A stretch of 64,000 bases of DNA from Aphanomyces cochlioides (Eukaryota; Oomycota; Saprolegniomycetes; Saprolegniales; Verrucalvaceae), in assembly GCA_019828595.1 (NCBI GenBank), contig JAHQRK010000003.1:2976001-3040000 (forward strand), written 5' to 3'. The notes beneath the pieces are model-generated. The model saw nothing but the letters and a program-made list of their open reading frames with translations. It ran no database searches and had not been told where the DNA came from. The number at the start of each line of letters is the position of its first letter. Position 1 is the stretch's first letter. Of this stretch, positions 11,166-22,000 are shown in pieces. A program made the translations under genes and the position numbers.

Positions 11166-11906
11166 ATGTATTTTTCGTTTCTTCTGGCTCTTATCTCTGT
11201 CATTGGCTCTGTGCACTCGACGAACACGTGTCCTGAAACACGATGGCGCATGGGCTATGAGACACAATGGGTCAGTCCCGTTCCTCATGTGTACGTTGCC
11301 ATGGTTCCTGTCGCGGGCAAACCCCAAGATCTCCAAGGCAAGGGGTGTCTTCGTGCCGAATTGTACATCGCGGGTGTCCATGGTCAAGTGACTCGGATGC
11401 CATCCTTCAAAGTCGAACCCCACAACTCGTGCAGCATGACGCCGAACTCAGTTGCTAGTCAACGCAATCTCGAAGGTGGCGTCTTTGGTGACTTGTGCGC
11501 TACAAGAGCGGAGTTGGAAACCGTGATGCCGTTGGCTCGCGTCATGAATGCCGCCAACACGGAAGCAGCCAAATATGTGCTCTTGAAAAACGACTGCATG
11601 AACTATGTGGCAAATTTCATGGCGATTGCATGGGAAAGATATGCACACGCGAAAGAATTCCGTCGCCTCGCAGCTGAAAACAAGTTGATCAAGCGAGGAA
11701 GCTCCAAGTCCATCAAAACATTGCTCTCGGAGATCATGAAGGTCATGTACACGGATCCTGAACTCAAGAAGGCTGCGGAGGAATTGAAGAAGGTCGAGAA
11801 GAGCGAGCCGTCGAGCAATGCGTTGGCCAAGCAATCGTCCAAGAAGATCGAGACCAAGCAGTCGCCAAACAAGGCTCCAGTCAAGCATGCAGGAAAGAAG
11901 CTATAG
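11166..11906 (+). CDS. Secreted protein, family A copy 1 (possible papain-fold H/C hydrolase)
   Basis: A 246-residue protein; ATG at 11166 is chosen because it starts a clean signal peptide (MYFSFLLALISVIGSVHS). The mature part has His41 in PVPHVYVAM and Cys144 in YVLLKNDCMNYVANF. A His followed about 100 residues later by (N)DC-x-N in a predicted helix resembles permuted papain-fold proteins (PPPDE/LRAT-like), but I cannot confirm this, and the protein may be a lineage-specific secreted protein of unknown role. The tail is lysine-rich and low-complexity (KKIETKQSPNKAPVKH). No intron is needed. It is followed by gene B1 in the same direction. The last 80 codons and the 3' flank are nearly identical to the unit 3 and 4 copies. 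Confidence 0.8.
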   Translation: MYFSFLLALISVIGSVHSTNTCPETRWRMGYETQWVSPVPHVYVAMVPVAGKPQDLQGKGCLRAELYIAGVHGQVTRMPSFKVEPHNSCSMTPNSVASQRNLEGGVFGDLCATRAELETVMPLARVMNAANTEAAKYVLLKNDCMNYVANFMAIAWERYAHAKEFRRLAAENKLIKRGSSKSIKTLLSEIMKVMYTDPELKKAAEELKKVEKSEPSSNALAKQSSKKIETKQSPNKAPVKHAGKKL

Positions 11907-12066
11907 ATATGTTGACGCCATGACTAAAACCATACTGGAACATCAAATGCAAGGGTTGTTCTCTCTTTAGACTTCGCGATTGCACTTGTCGTAGTGTCCA
12001 AGACGTGGTTTCTACGTCCACTATTTATAGTTCTCTCTCATTGCCAAAGTGGACGAGATCGCCGCC

Positions 12067-12591
12067 ATGCCATTGCATCTTCCGAGTAAGGAGGAGCTCT
12101 ACGCCTTCCCATTCCCAGCAGCATTAAATCGTTCGATCGTGCCGAGCTGTGGCAACGGGATGGCCTCACCCACATTCAACGCTTGGTCATTTCCAAACAA
12201 CCAGCTGGAGAACGCATTCAACGTCCGCTTGGGCAATGTCTTGAAGCACCAGAAGCAACACCTAGAAGACAACAACGACGAGAAATCCTTTGATATCCCA
12301 TCCAAGGAAGAATCAGTGTCCATTCCACGCACCAAAGTGCTCAAGCGTGCTCAATGTAAGCCCAAGGAGCGATTGAAGGAACCTCATCCTCGTCTGCATC
12401 CACCTCCACCATGCCATCGCATTCTGCTCGACCCACTCGATTGGAATCAGCCCAAGTGGTCCATCAAGCAAACGATCGCTCCCGAGATGTCTCCATGTCC
12501 AAAGAGTCCTCAATGGGAGCTCAGTCTCCGCTGTCAAATGTTTCCCAAAGTCGTGCTCGCGATTCCACCGCAGCTTGTCAAGAAGTATTAA
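12067..12591 (+). CDS. Family B protein, copy 1 (unrecognised)
   Basis: A 174-residue protein from the first in-frame ATG at 12067; the frame is open only from 12031, after a TAG at 12028. It is hydrophilic and proline-rich in the middle (HPRLHPPPPCHRILLDPLDW) and ends LAIPPQLVKKY. Cysteines are few and there is no signal peptide or membrane segment. I recognise no domain. Its reality is supported by conservation: an almost identical copy exists at 30673, a transposon-split copy at 39013, and antisense N-terminal fragments at 16472 and 35380. It always lies about 150 bp downstream of a family A gene, so A and B form a two-gene duplicated module. Confidence 0.6.
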   Translation: MPLHLPSKEELYAFPFPAALNRSIVPSCGNGMASPTFNAWSFPNNQLENAFNVRLGNVLKHQKQHLEDNNDEKSFDIPSKEESVSIPRTKVLKRAQCKPKERLKEPHPRLHPPPPCHRILLDPLDWNQPKWSIKQTIAPEMSPCPKSPQWELSLRCQMFPKVVLAIPPQLVKKY

Positions 12592-12599
12592 CGTTCAAC

Positions 12600-12790
12600 G
12601 ACGACTAACTTGATGTGATTACACGTTTGCCACCGCTGCGACTGGCAACACGCGGCGTCTGGGCATATCCGCGATGAGGCTTTGAGACTGAATTCCGAAG
12701 AGTAAGAATGCGCTTGTCGGCCCCACAGGCATATTCAACCTCTAGCTTCCGCTAGCAAACAAATTACCTCCACCAAAAGCGATAGAGCGC
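12600..12790 (-). pseudogene. Serine-protease 3' fragment (unit 1)
   Basis: Read on the minus strand, this flank resembles the last exon of the intact serine protease at 42304-43605: GIQSQSLIADM and RRVLPVAAV match GIQSQKLIADM and RGVLPVAAV. It is short, frameshifted and without catalytic residues. It shows that each duplicated unit once ran A, B, then an antisense protease. At 12701 it also provides the empty site for the Tc1 insertion of unit 3. From 12790 to the element at 13271 I see no gene. Confidence 0.6.
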
Positions 12791-13270
12791 CTTGACTGTG
12801 ATGCAAGACGCTCAAAACGGACGTAAGAGCATCTACATGATTGTCGACGCAAGTCTATCTTGACTAAAGTGCTCGAGTGGCCTTGGTCCGCGGCGCGCTG
12901 CCAACAGTCTCGGCGATATGTCTCAACAACGAGCAATACTTCGTTGTCTATCGTCATCTCTCCACATTAAAGACACAATTGACGGAGGGATTGGTCTATC
13001 TTTTTGTCGGTAGTAATGCAGTGCTTCTGGTCCATTTTAAAAGTTCCTGTTGCGTTGAGATTCAGTGGTGACCACACAAGGAGCTCTTGCCATCTTTAGT
13101 TCGATCATTTGGATAGACTCATTTCAAAAAGTGTTCAAAATGCGTCACATCGTCACCGCGACATTTCAAGTTCGAAATGAAAATTCTACAAGACATCTGT
13201 AATGCATCTGGAACACACAAATGACAGCGTGGCAAACTCCATTTCTCGGATTGTTCTTACCAGGTAGTAC

Positions 13271-13453
13271 AGGAGGGGTGACACCTTTGCCGACCAGAGA
13301 ATCTATGATATCACGGATTCAGAAAACTCTGGTCGTCCGGTCGTATATGAGGATTCGTGATATCACATTTCAGAAACCCTCCCGCCGGCCGCTCAATGCG
13401 GGATCATGTCAGACAGATTTATACTTGAAGTTTGTATGAGTGACACCCCTCCC
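13271..13453. mobile_element. hAT-like MITE
   Basis: A 183-bp element with about 15-bp imperfect inverted ends (AGGAGGGGTGACACC at the left) and the octamer GGTAGTAC directly outside both ends (13263-13270 and 13454-13461). The GGGGTG-type end plus 8-bp duplication fit hAT. The interior is partly self-complementary around TGATATCA. Confidence 0.75.
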
Positions 13454-13986
13454 GGTAGTACCATTTACCGCATGGGCCTCTCGTTGTGTCTCAGATGAAG
13501 GAGGAAATCCAATTCACGACTCTCGAAAGTATAGGAGACACTGCGCTGGAGTTCCTCCTTCGTAGTGCTGTAGATTGCAATGAGCTGAATTTCGTTCCGA
13601 CAAGGATCGCCCGCAGCTGACGCTAACGCTCAATGTCAAATCTAGCGTTCGTTCATAGTTGCTCGACATTGGACGTGACACACGTGTCCCCTATCCGAAT
13701 CATCGCGAAACATGGTGACCACGCAAATCTGGTTTTGTCCCAAGGCGTGTGGCCAGATGGGGTGGCGTTGCGTTTACTCGTAGGAATAGGTATCGCAACA
13801 GGTTTCGTTCATGCCAGTCAAAGACGTCAAGGTCATCAAAGACAATCTCTACAATCCTACAAATCCACCGCCCAAGGTAGTTTTTTCTTTGCTGTGTTGT
13901 CGGCACCAACTTCTGGAGGAGTTCTGCCCAAGATGAGTCATCGCACGAGATATGCATTACTGCCAACTCTACAGGACAGCTTCAAC

Positions 13987-14083
13987 GTGGCACACTGCCA
14001 CGGTGGCAGTGTGCACCCAAGACATGGATCTCCGACTGATAACAGCAAAACCAATGATCAAGTCATAATATGACTTGATCATT
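13987..14083. repeat. Cluster of palindromes
   Basis: Two strong palindromes lie close together: GTGGCACACTGCCAC facing GGTGGCAGTGTGCAC at 13987-14016, and a near-perfect one at 14053-14083 (AATGATCAAGTCAT against ATGACTTGATCATT with a 3-base centre). A weaker third one (GTGTACTCAT ... ATGAGCACAC) follows near 14106-14128. No gene is recognised from 13462 to 14900 apart from a weakly repeated motif (ACTCTCGAAAGT at about 13520 and 14379). Confidence 0.7.
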
Positions 14084-14918
14084 GTTGTTGAGTGTCTCCT
14101 GTTGGTGTACTCATATTATGAGCACACACAAGCCCCTATCACAAGTGATGTCTCAGCCGTGACGGGCATTAAAACTTTCCCAATCGACGGTGACTTCCGG
14201 TGAAGGCATCCGCCGGAATTTGTGCACAGCAAACTGTTCCTCGTTGAGATAGACAAGACAACAAAGGAGTACAGTGTAGAGGCAATCAGATTGTTCGTGG
14301 TCCACCTCTGGCTTCCATTGACAATGAGGGAAAGACATTCGTCAGACAGTCCGTCGTCAGGGAATTCAGTTGATAACTCTCGAAAGTTGGTACAGTCGAT
14401 AGCGTGGATATTTAGGAAACAGTGCGATGGAGTTTCGTTTTCGTTCGGCCTTCCTGTTCAAGGATTGCATCGACTGTCATTCGACTTGGATCGCTCTCGC
14501 ACCCACATGAAGTCACCTACCACGTGCTTGACTTGCCACACAAAGCTCGTGAGCTTGAAGTACAGTAGCATGTATGCTTGCATTTCGTAGCAGCCTTTTG
14601 AGCTTTGATATTTGAACGCTACCTGCAAGTTGGTACAGGGCAAGTGCGTCACTTATGCTCTTAGCGTTGGGGTACAAGCCACGACGTCATCCACGACAGT
14701 CGCAGACATCTCAAGAAAGTCATGGCAAGAACAGCCAGCCCGCCACACGACACCCCAGTTTGTGCCTGGTGGCAACTCGGCACCAGCTTACAATTAACGA
14801 CAAACCCAGGTGAAGAATGGTGCTCGAGCCTTTCGGCGCATCTTTGACAGCAACATTACTCCCGTAATTTGTACGATACACACTCAGCGACTGGTTCACC
14901 ACTCCTTTATGCCGTGCA

Positions 14919-14932
14919 TCATTTTCCAATTT
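14919..14932 (+). promoter_or_regulatory. Oomycete-type initiator for gene A2
   Basis: TCATTTTCCAATTT is an exact match to the oomycete initiator pattern, 21 bases before the ATG at 14954. Confidence 0.65.
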
Positions 14933-14953
14933 GCCATCGTTGTTGTCTCCATG

Positions 14954-15657
14954 AATTCCATCATTCTACTCGCTCTTTACTCGCTCTTGTTGCTATCATG
15001 AGCTGTGCATACGCAGACGGCACTTGCGCTAAATCGCAATGGCAAATGGGCTACGGGACTGAATGGGTCGGCCCCATTCCTCACGTCTTCGTCGTCATGA
15101 TTCCTACTGGTGGCGAACCTCAAGATCTTCAAGCGAAAAAGTGTCTTCGCGCTGAATTGTACATTGCTAAATTCCGCGATCGCTTGAAGAGTATTCCTTC
15201 CTTCAAGATCGAGCCCAGTGACTCATGCAAGATGACCCCGAACGCTATTGCAAAGCGACGTAAGGTCGGTCGTGGCGTCTCTGGCGACTTGTGCGCCACG
15301 AAAGCGGAATTGGAAGCCGTGATGCCAGCAGCCCGCAAAATGAACTCTGCCAACACGAAAGCTGCCAAATATGTGCTCCTGAAAAACGACTGCATGAACT
15401 TTGTTGCAAACTTCATGGCGATTGCTCAGGAAAAACACGCGCTCGGCGCAGCATCCCAACCCCGCCTTCTCAAAGCTGAAAGTCCATTGAGCAAGCAAGG
15501 AAGCTCCAATGATCTACTCTCGGAAAGCTTGGAGGCTGTGTACACTGACCCTGCACTCAAGAAGGCTGCCGAGGAATTGAAGAAGATCGAGAAGGGCGAG
15601 ATGTCCAACAACGCGTTGGCCAAGGAGGCACCTCAGAAGGCTAAAAAGATTCTGTAG
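14954..15657 (+). pseudogene. Family A copy 2, signal peptide broken by an 11-bp tandem duplication
   Basis: From ATG 14954 the frame reads a hydrophobic leader and then hits a stop at 14999-15001. The rest of the protein continues in another frame from SCAYADGTCAKSQWQMGYG to a stop at 15655. The lesion is a perfect head-to-tail repeat of TACTCGCTCTT within the leader; with one copy removed the leader would join the mature part in frame. The conserved His and NDC boxes are present, and the tail differs from the other copies (ends APQKAKKIL). Translation from ATG 14998 would give a 219-residue protein without a leader. It may be a natural allele or an assembly error. Confidence 0.75.
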
Positions 15658-15879
15658 GAAGCTCAAATGAACTCAAATGTTATGATATAACATCGACTCT
15701 CTCGACGCCTGCAGAATTTGCTTTAATCGCGCTTTGAAGTGACGAATGCACACTCCATGTTGACGGCATGATCGCGCGCTTCCTTGCCGCCGAGGTATTT
15801 TTTCGATTAGTTTTGAGACAACTGCGCCAATGTCATTTTAAATCACCGCCGCACCATTTCTGTCGTGCTGCAGTACGTA

Positions 15880-16090
15880 AGTTCGCCCACATTACCAGTT
15901 GGACAGCCAGCTTAAACACGCGTTCAGCTTGACCAACGTCACAAAGACAAAAGCGGCTAGTCCTCGACGACAACGACGGCGAAAAAGCGATGGATATTCC
16001 ACGAGTCAACGTTCATTCCATGCTACCAAGAGCTAAAGATAATAGCTCTTTGTAGACTCACCGAAAGATCCTAAACGCCTCGTCGTCGTT
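15880..16090 (+). pseudogene. Probable family B remnant (unit 2)
   Basis: The order CCCACATT, CAGTTGGACAGCC, GCGTTCAGC, CTCGACGACAACGACGGCGA resembles the middle of gene B1 (CCCACATTCAACG, CAGCTGGAGAACGC, GAAGACAACAACGACGAGA). No frame survives. The position downstream of A2 fits. The similarity is by eye and weak. Confidence 0.35.
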
Positions 16091-16400
16091 AGCGTCCAAC
16101 GGAATATCAAATTAATCGCTTTACAGGTTTAGCGTTGTCGGTACCAAGTTGGCTCTCCAAGTTGGACAGCTTACTTCATTTACTTAATTTACTGGAGGGT
16201 GCGAGCGATCCTTGTCAAGTCCATCAAATTAGCGTCGATGCAATCCATCGGCAGGACTATCTAAACAAAGGAGGAACTCCATCACTACTTCGTAGATGTG
16301 CTTCCTGCACTTTGGTCGGTAGCATGCTTCTGACGCATTTCTCTCAAATTCCAGTTGCGTTGGGAGTCAGAGGTGATCACAAGTAGCTCCATGCACTGAC

Positions 16401-16849
16401 GAGTCCATCTTGGCTTCGTCGCTGCGATCTATGGGATAGACTAGTTGGCGCTACTGAGACTTCCTTCGTAACTAGCAAAACACAAAGTGCAGCATTCCCC
16501 TTGGGAGGACGATCCCCCAGAGAGAAACAAACACCAAGCTTTTTGTGGTGAATGTGGGCGATGCTGTCCCGTTGTCACAGGCAGGTACGATTGACTGATC
16601 CAATGCTAATGAGAGTGGGAGGCGTACAGCTCCTTCTTGCTTGAAAGATGCAATCAACCTCCTCGAACCTGGCATCAACGTAGAAATAACGTCTTGGGGA
16701 CCTAGTCAAGAACAATCTTGCAGGCGAGAGATAGACCAACCGATCAAAAGAGAAGCTCCAGCATGGGTTAACTAAGACTGTAAACAAGTCTGGAAAGCAT
16801 TGTGACATCCTCATGGATTGGCATCGCGCTCCTAGCACAAAAAATGAGA
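16401..16849. repeat. Duplicated block, copy I
   Basis: This block matches 35309-35757 closely, starting at GAGTCCATCTTGGCTTCGTC and ending at the CGCGCTCC site. In both places it precedes an A-B unit by a fixed distance once inserted elements are removed. It carries an antisense gene B fragment. At 16833-16834 the TA in CTCCTAGCACA is the empty site for the 873-bp element of copy II. Confidence 0.8.
16472..16678 (-). pseudogene. Family B N-terminal fragment, antisense
   Basis: On the minus strand the frame contains LALDQSIVPACDNGTASPTF, clearly related to LNRSIVPSCGNGMASPTF of gene B1. It ends in an unrelated tail after about 40 residues. A sister fragment lies at 35380-35628. Confidence 0.6.
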
Positions 16850-16888
16850 GCTATTTCTACAGATAAGACCATTTACCCATTACATTAC

Positions 16889-17561
16889 TGTGGCAAAGCG
16901 AGCCGCCACTCGCGAAACCGATCCAACGCGTAGGTTGACACAAAGGGCGACGAACTACTGGCTGGAAGGTCGCCAATCGCGACGGACTACGAGTGGATTT
17001 CAGTATCGGATTGTCCAGGAAACCAGGCTTGCAGTCAGTGTGGTGGCCCGCTGCGAGCGTGCTGCCAAGACTTATGGCCAATTGAGTGAGTGAGCAAGAC
17101 CCGAAGACCAATCAAGGAGCGAGAGCGAGCAGATTGACACGCGTGCGTGCGAAGTTAGGAGTAGCTTAGGAAACAGAGGCAGTAGTTAGACAGAGCTCTT
17201 TTTGGCTGGCGTTGAATGAACCTCTAAGTTTGTGGCGTCCCGTCGAGAGAGTTTTAGCGCCAAGAAGTTTGCAGGAGTTCCGTGGGTCTGTCGAAAACCC
17301 GCACCGTCAATCGCCCTCACCAACGCCAGTCAACGATAGGCGTAGCTCGTGGGCAACCGAGCAACCAACCCCCTTTCCGGTCCTCCCCACCGTCCTCTCT
17401 CCCAGCAGCGGGCAACTACTGCGGACTTTCAACCCACAGTCGTGCCTCTCCATTCCTTCGATCGCGCCTGGTTCACCTAAAAGCCCCAGGCGACCTCTAA
17501 CCTTCCACCCCCCTTTTCTTGCGGCGAGAATCTCGGACTTCACTGATCCGACCATCCCACA
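16889..17561 (+). repeat. 5' LTR (673 bp)
   Basis: Starts TGTGGCAAAGCGAGCCGCCA and ends CCGACCATCCCACA. It lacks 81 bp present in the 3' LTR after ATTGTCCAG. The second half is essentially identical to the 3' LTR. Confidence 0.92.
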
Positions 17562-17562
17562 A

Positions 17563-17579
17563 ATGGTGCCACGTACCAG
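17563..17579 (+). other. Putative primer-binding site
   Basis: TGGTGCCACGTACCAGG begins two bases after the 5' LTR. The TGG start is complementary to a tRNA CCA end. The tRNA was not identified. Confidence 0.45.
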
Positions 17580-17603
17580 GAGGTTGAGCACACGAACGAA
17601 GAA

Positions 17604-19049
17604 ATGGTTAGACCTGTTAACCCTGCTACACTGCTGTCGGACGCGTCAGCAGACAACCAGACGTCCACTTCGGTGGACATGCAATTGGACCCGTCAGAGC
17701 TAGCGAAGCAAGCGATGGCGGCATCCAGGAGTCGTTACAGGCAGACTCCAACTGCCGTCGGGCAATATCAATCAGTAGCGGCACTGACCGACGCCACTAC
17801 GACCAACCTAGACGCGTGATCGCGCTCTAGCAAAAACAATCCCGCGGAATCCCAAAGCCACGGCAGCGACGTTGGTGGCTACGACGAAGACATGGACGCC
17901 GATGGATCACATTCGGCTCCCGCCGATGACCAGTCGAGATTGATCGCGGTGTTGGTAAGGCAAAACCAAGATCTGTTGCGGCAGCTGGAAAGCAACCAAA
18001 CCTCCACGCGAGCGCAGGACGACGAGGATGATCTCGACGAATGGAACATGGATGCCGCGCCGGTCGGGCTGTTTTCCAACAACGGCCCCCGCTTGCACGT
18101 TCTTGCGCTCGAGCCGGTACAGCGGTTCGGTGGATCAGCCGATGGCACTGACGCGGCGGCGAGTTTCCTTCGGCGCTTTGAAGAGAATGCAGCAGCCAGC
18201 GGGTGGACAGACGACGAAGCCAAGCGCAAGTTCCGCCTCACAGTCGGCCGAGCGGTCCAAGATTGGTACAACTAGCTGCGCGCTGATGAGCGGTCCACTT
18301 GGAAGGCCGTGCGGGCGAGCTTCGTCCGCGAGTACATCCTCAGCCCGGTGCCCAAGTAGGAGGTCTACTACATGATGCGTCAGAAAGAGAATGAGACCAT
18401 CCGAGAGTACCTCTTCCGCTTCAATGCGGCTGCTACGAAGATCGGCCTCAAGTACGAAACCAATCGGAAGCACTTTGTCGACCACTTACGGTGCTTTTGC
18501 AACTCGCTGGGGGATCCGAGCGAAGCCAAGTGGATCTCCTCGATGCGCTTCACCTCGATGGACGACTTGAAGGAGTACTTGAATGACCAGCGCCACACTG
18601 AAGCATTGCGGGAGCATCGTAGCCAACGAGGAACGTCTCAACCGAGCGGCAACCAGCGACAAGAACGTGCAAAGGTTCCGCGTGTCAACCACTTGGACGC
18701 TGTGACCCCAACGGACATGGCCAAGTTGGCGGCGGCAGCGACCGACTCTGTGCGCGCTGAGATCTTTGCTCTTGGGCTCAACAATCATGAGGCGCGTCGC
18801 GAGGTCTGTCGTGACTGTGGCAAGACGCACTTCAAGTTGGATGGCTTGTGCTGGTCAACGGTCTTCTGCACTCTGTGCCAACGCATGGGACACCCGGAGA
18901 TCAATTGCTTCAAGGCTTGCCAACTTTGCGCAACACCGCACCACAAAGCCGATCCGTGCCCGACTCGTCAACAAGCTGCCGAGCTGAAGGAGTTCCTGCA
19001 AGGGCTGGACATCCCCGACATGCCCAGCCTGGATTGTTTAAACTTGTAA
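17604..19049 (+). pseudogene. gypsy gag, three in-frame stops
   Basis: One frame of 482 codons from ATG 17604, with stops TGA at 17817-17819, TAG at 18273-18275 and TAG at 18357-18359. The middle has a capsid-like region (ETIREYLFRFNAAATKIG). Near the end are two CX2CX4HX4C zinc knuckles: CTLCQRMGHPEINC and CQLCATPHHKADPC, preceded by another Cys pair. These bind nucleic acid in Gag polyproteins. Pol overlaps the end in a different frame, so expression would have needed frameshifting. With three stops Gag cannot be made in full. Confidence 0.85.
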
Positions 19050-22000
19050 GTCCGTGGGGACCGCGATACCCCAGCCGCGACGGACGTCGGATATCGCACA
19101 CTGACTCAAAAAACCAAGAAAAACTGAAAAATGACGAAAACCCAAAAACATTGAAAAACCAAGAAAAATCCATAAAAATAGCCCCCACCAGAACCTTACT
19201 GACGGAGTTCGAAGAGCTTTTTGAGGTGGTTCGTGGATGGAAGAGGAAGCAACAAGAGCGAGCGGTTACGGCAAGCGTTGAAGAAGCAACCAAGAATGAA
19301 GACAGAATCAATAGTCGACGCGACGCCAATGCCGCCAACCATGTTGGCTTCCTGAAAGTTCCCCCAGTAACCAAGAATACATCCAACCTTCCCAACAGAC
19401 CTTTTGTTTTCTACTCGGCTGCCGACTGCGTGGCGCAGTCAGACGAGTACGGGCTCAAGGAAGGCGAACACTTCGGTCACTGGCAAGATACAACGTTCAT
19501 CGAGAACGCTATGACCCGCCAAGCATTCCTAAATGCGCAAATCATGGACCAAGCGGTGGTGGTCCTGGCAGATACTGGCGCCAACATGAGCATCATCCAT
19601 CCCATGATCGTCAAGAAGCTCGGCCTGAAAGTGGACACAACGAGGACGACTGATATAGCTGGCCTTGGAGGAGCCGCCGTTGTGAACACTCAAGGCATCG
19701 TAGACATCAAGTTGACCATTGGTCGCGGGCTGGTTTACGTTTTCCCGATCGCTGTCTGCGACTTTGGGGACACTGGCTTCGACGCCATCCTTGGGATGGA
19801 TTTCCTATTCCGCGCTGGTGTCATGGTGGATGCAAGTCGTCGCGAACTGAACCTACCTGAAGGCGAGTACGTCGAACTGCACGACCAGCCGGTTCGCTAC
19901 AGTCGTGGCTACATGAATTACGTGCGCCTGAACCGCGATGCGAGCATCCCGCTCGGTGGATCAATCGTTGTGCCTTTACCCAAGCTGCGCGAAGGGATGC
20001 CAGAGACACTGGAATACTGGGTTCATCGCGATGTGCGCTGGATTACCACTGCGTTAGACGCCGACGACAAACCAGCAGCCTACAAGGTCACAAACGTCAG
20101 CGAACGCAACGTGTTTCTGTCTGCCAACACTGTTGTCGGGGCAATCTCAGCCCAAGGCGAGCGACCGCTTAGCCGGCCGATGGTGCGCACGAGCAGTTTG
20201 AGATACCAAGCATGGAAAGCGGAAGCGTGGGAAGAGAGTTACCCCGATGACCACCGAGCGAGACTGGATGAAGCTGCAGCCGAGTTAGCTGACGACAACA
20301 GCTGGAAGGAGCCGCGACCTCCATCGCCCAAACACTTGCTCACTGCTGACGGGAAACTGCGTACAACCTGCGAAAGCGACGGGGACTACGGCCTGGATGA
20401 CGAACGGCCCCCTATTGCGCAATCGGTGGACGACCATGAAATGCCGCTGGATCCGGTGGAGGCCGCCGAGCCAAGGATGCGTGCTGTCTTCTGCTACCAT
20501 GCTTGCCATTTTCGGGACACGCTGTCTCCGCCATCAATCTTCCTGATGGACACGATGCCCGACAACTTGGATCAGCGACGGATGGCTAAAGAAGTAATGC
20601 TGCGCGAAGGAATTGATTTGTCAACTGAAGAATTGGAGCAGCAGCTAGCCATAATCCCTGAAGTGCCGCGCGAGGTAGAGCCGTTCGACCCCGATCAACT
20701 GGACGTCGGCGAGGATGAATTGAGCGATGAAGAAAAAGAGAAAATGAGAGTCGTCCTCCGCAAGTACCAAAAGTTCTTTATCAAGTCGGGCAACGGCCTG
20801 CCGCCGCCTGCCAAAGGAGCCGTCTGCGACATCGACGTCAGTGAGGCAAAGCCGCTGGCTGAACGAGCAAGGCGCATCCGCCCGGAGCTGCTGAAGTAAC
20901 TGTTTGACCTCCTGCGAGGATTGTTGGACTTTGGGCTGATCACCTTTTCGAATTCGCCTTGGGCCTCCCCGATCGTGCTGGTCCTCAAGAAGGGTGGCAA
21001 AGATATCCGCCTTTGTATCGACTACTGGGGTATCAACGAGCTCCAAGAACTCATCGATGCCGACGCTGGACGGAATGCTAGCCAATTTCCACGCGATGCA
21101 GTGGTTCTTGTCACTCGACAACGCATCCGGGTTTTGGGTCGTACGTGCAACCAAGCGGGCGCGCAAGGTCAGTGCCTTCATCTGCGCGTTGGGCCACTTC
21201 GAATGGACGCGAATGGCGCAAGGACTCAAGTATGCGCCGATGATATACCAGCGGATGATTACGAACGCGTTGTTCGGCTTTGTGGACATGCCACCAGGGG
21301 TGGCCGACGATGATGCTGATGGCGAGCCGGTGGATATGTTCGCCTTGGGATTTAAATGCGACTTATTGCAGCTTCCACCGCCAGCCAACCGCACATCGTT
21401 CGCCGACGATATAAGCGATGGCGCTGATTCGTGGGACGGCATTGTGGAGCTGACTGATCGTATCCTCGCTCGCCTGACTTATTTCGGCGTGAGCATCTCG
21501 GCCCTGAAGAGCAAGTTCGGAAAATTTGCGACTGATTTCCTTGGCCATGTTGTGTCCCGCAGAGGATTGGAGGCGGGGCCGCGGAGTCTCGACGCTGTCC
21601 TGGCTGCGCCGTTCCCGAAGTGCCTCCGAGATATGCAGTCGTTTCTGGGCTCGCTGAATTTTTATAGCCGATTTATCGAGAATTACTCGATTTTGGCGAG
21701 CTGTCTGTACGAGATCTCGGACGAAGAACTACGCCTTGGCTTGGTGTCGCCCGCTGCCGTTCGTGCGTTCGCTGACCTGAAGGCCGCCTACTCGTCGACA
21801 CCGCTCCTGCGCCATGCCGATCCTGGCCGAGAGTTTCACATCCTGTTGTACACGACAACTTGGGCGATTTCGGCGACAGTCTGTCAGGACTATGATGGAG
21901 TGCTGCATCCCGTGAGGTTCTGTGGTCGGACTCTGAAGGGCGGCGAGCCGCGTTACGAGGAATGGGCAAAGGAGGCTCTTGCTCTGCTGCGTGTCGTCAA

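Noticed and set aside
11448..11888. Minus-strand frame of 146 codons antisense to gene A1 (also in A3 and A4)
   Set aside because: It repeats wherever the A 3' half is duplicated and is explained by its codon use; no independent support.
13987..14083. Palindromes as bacterial-style terminators
   Set aside because: The genome is eukaryotic and no U-tract or upstream gene end fits.
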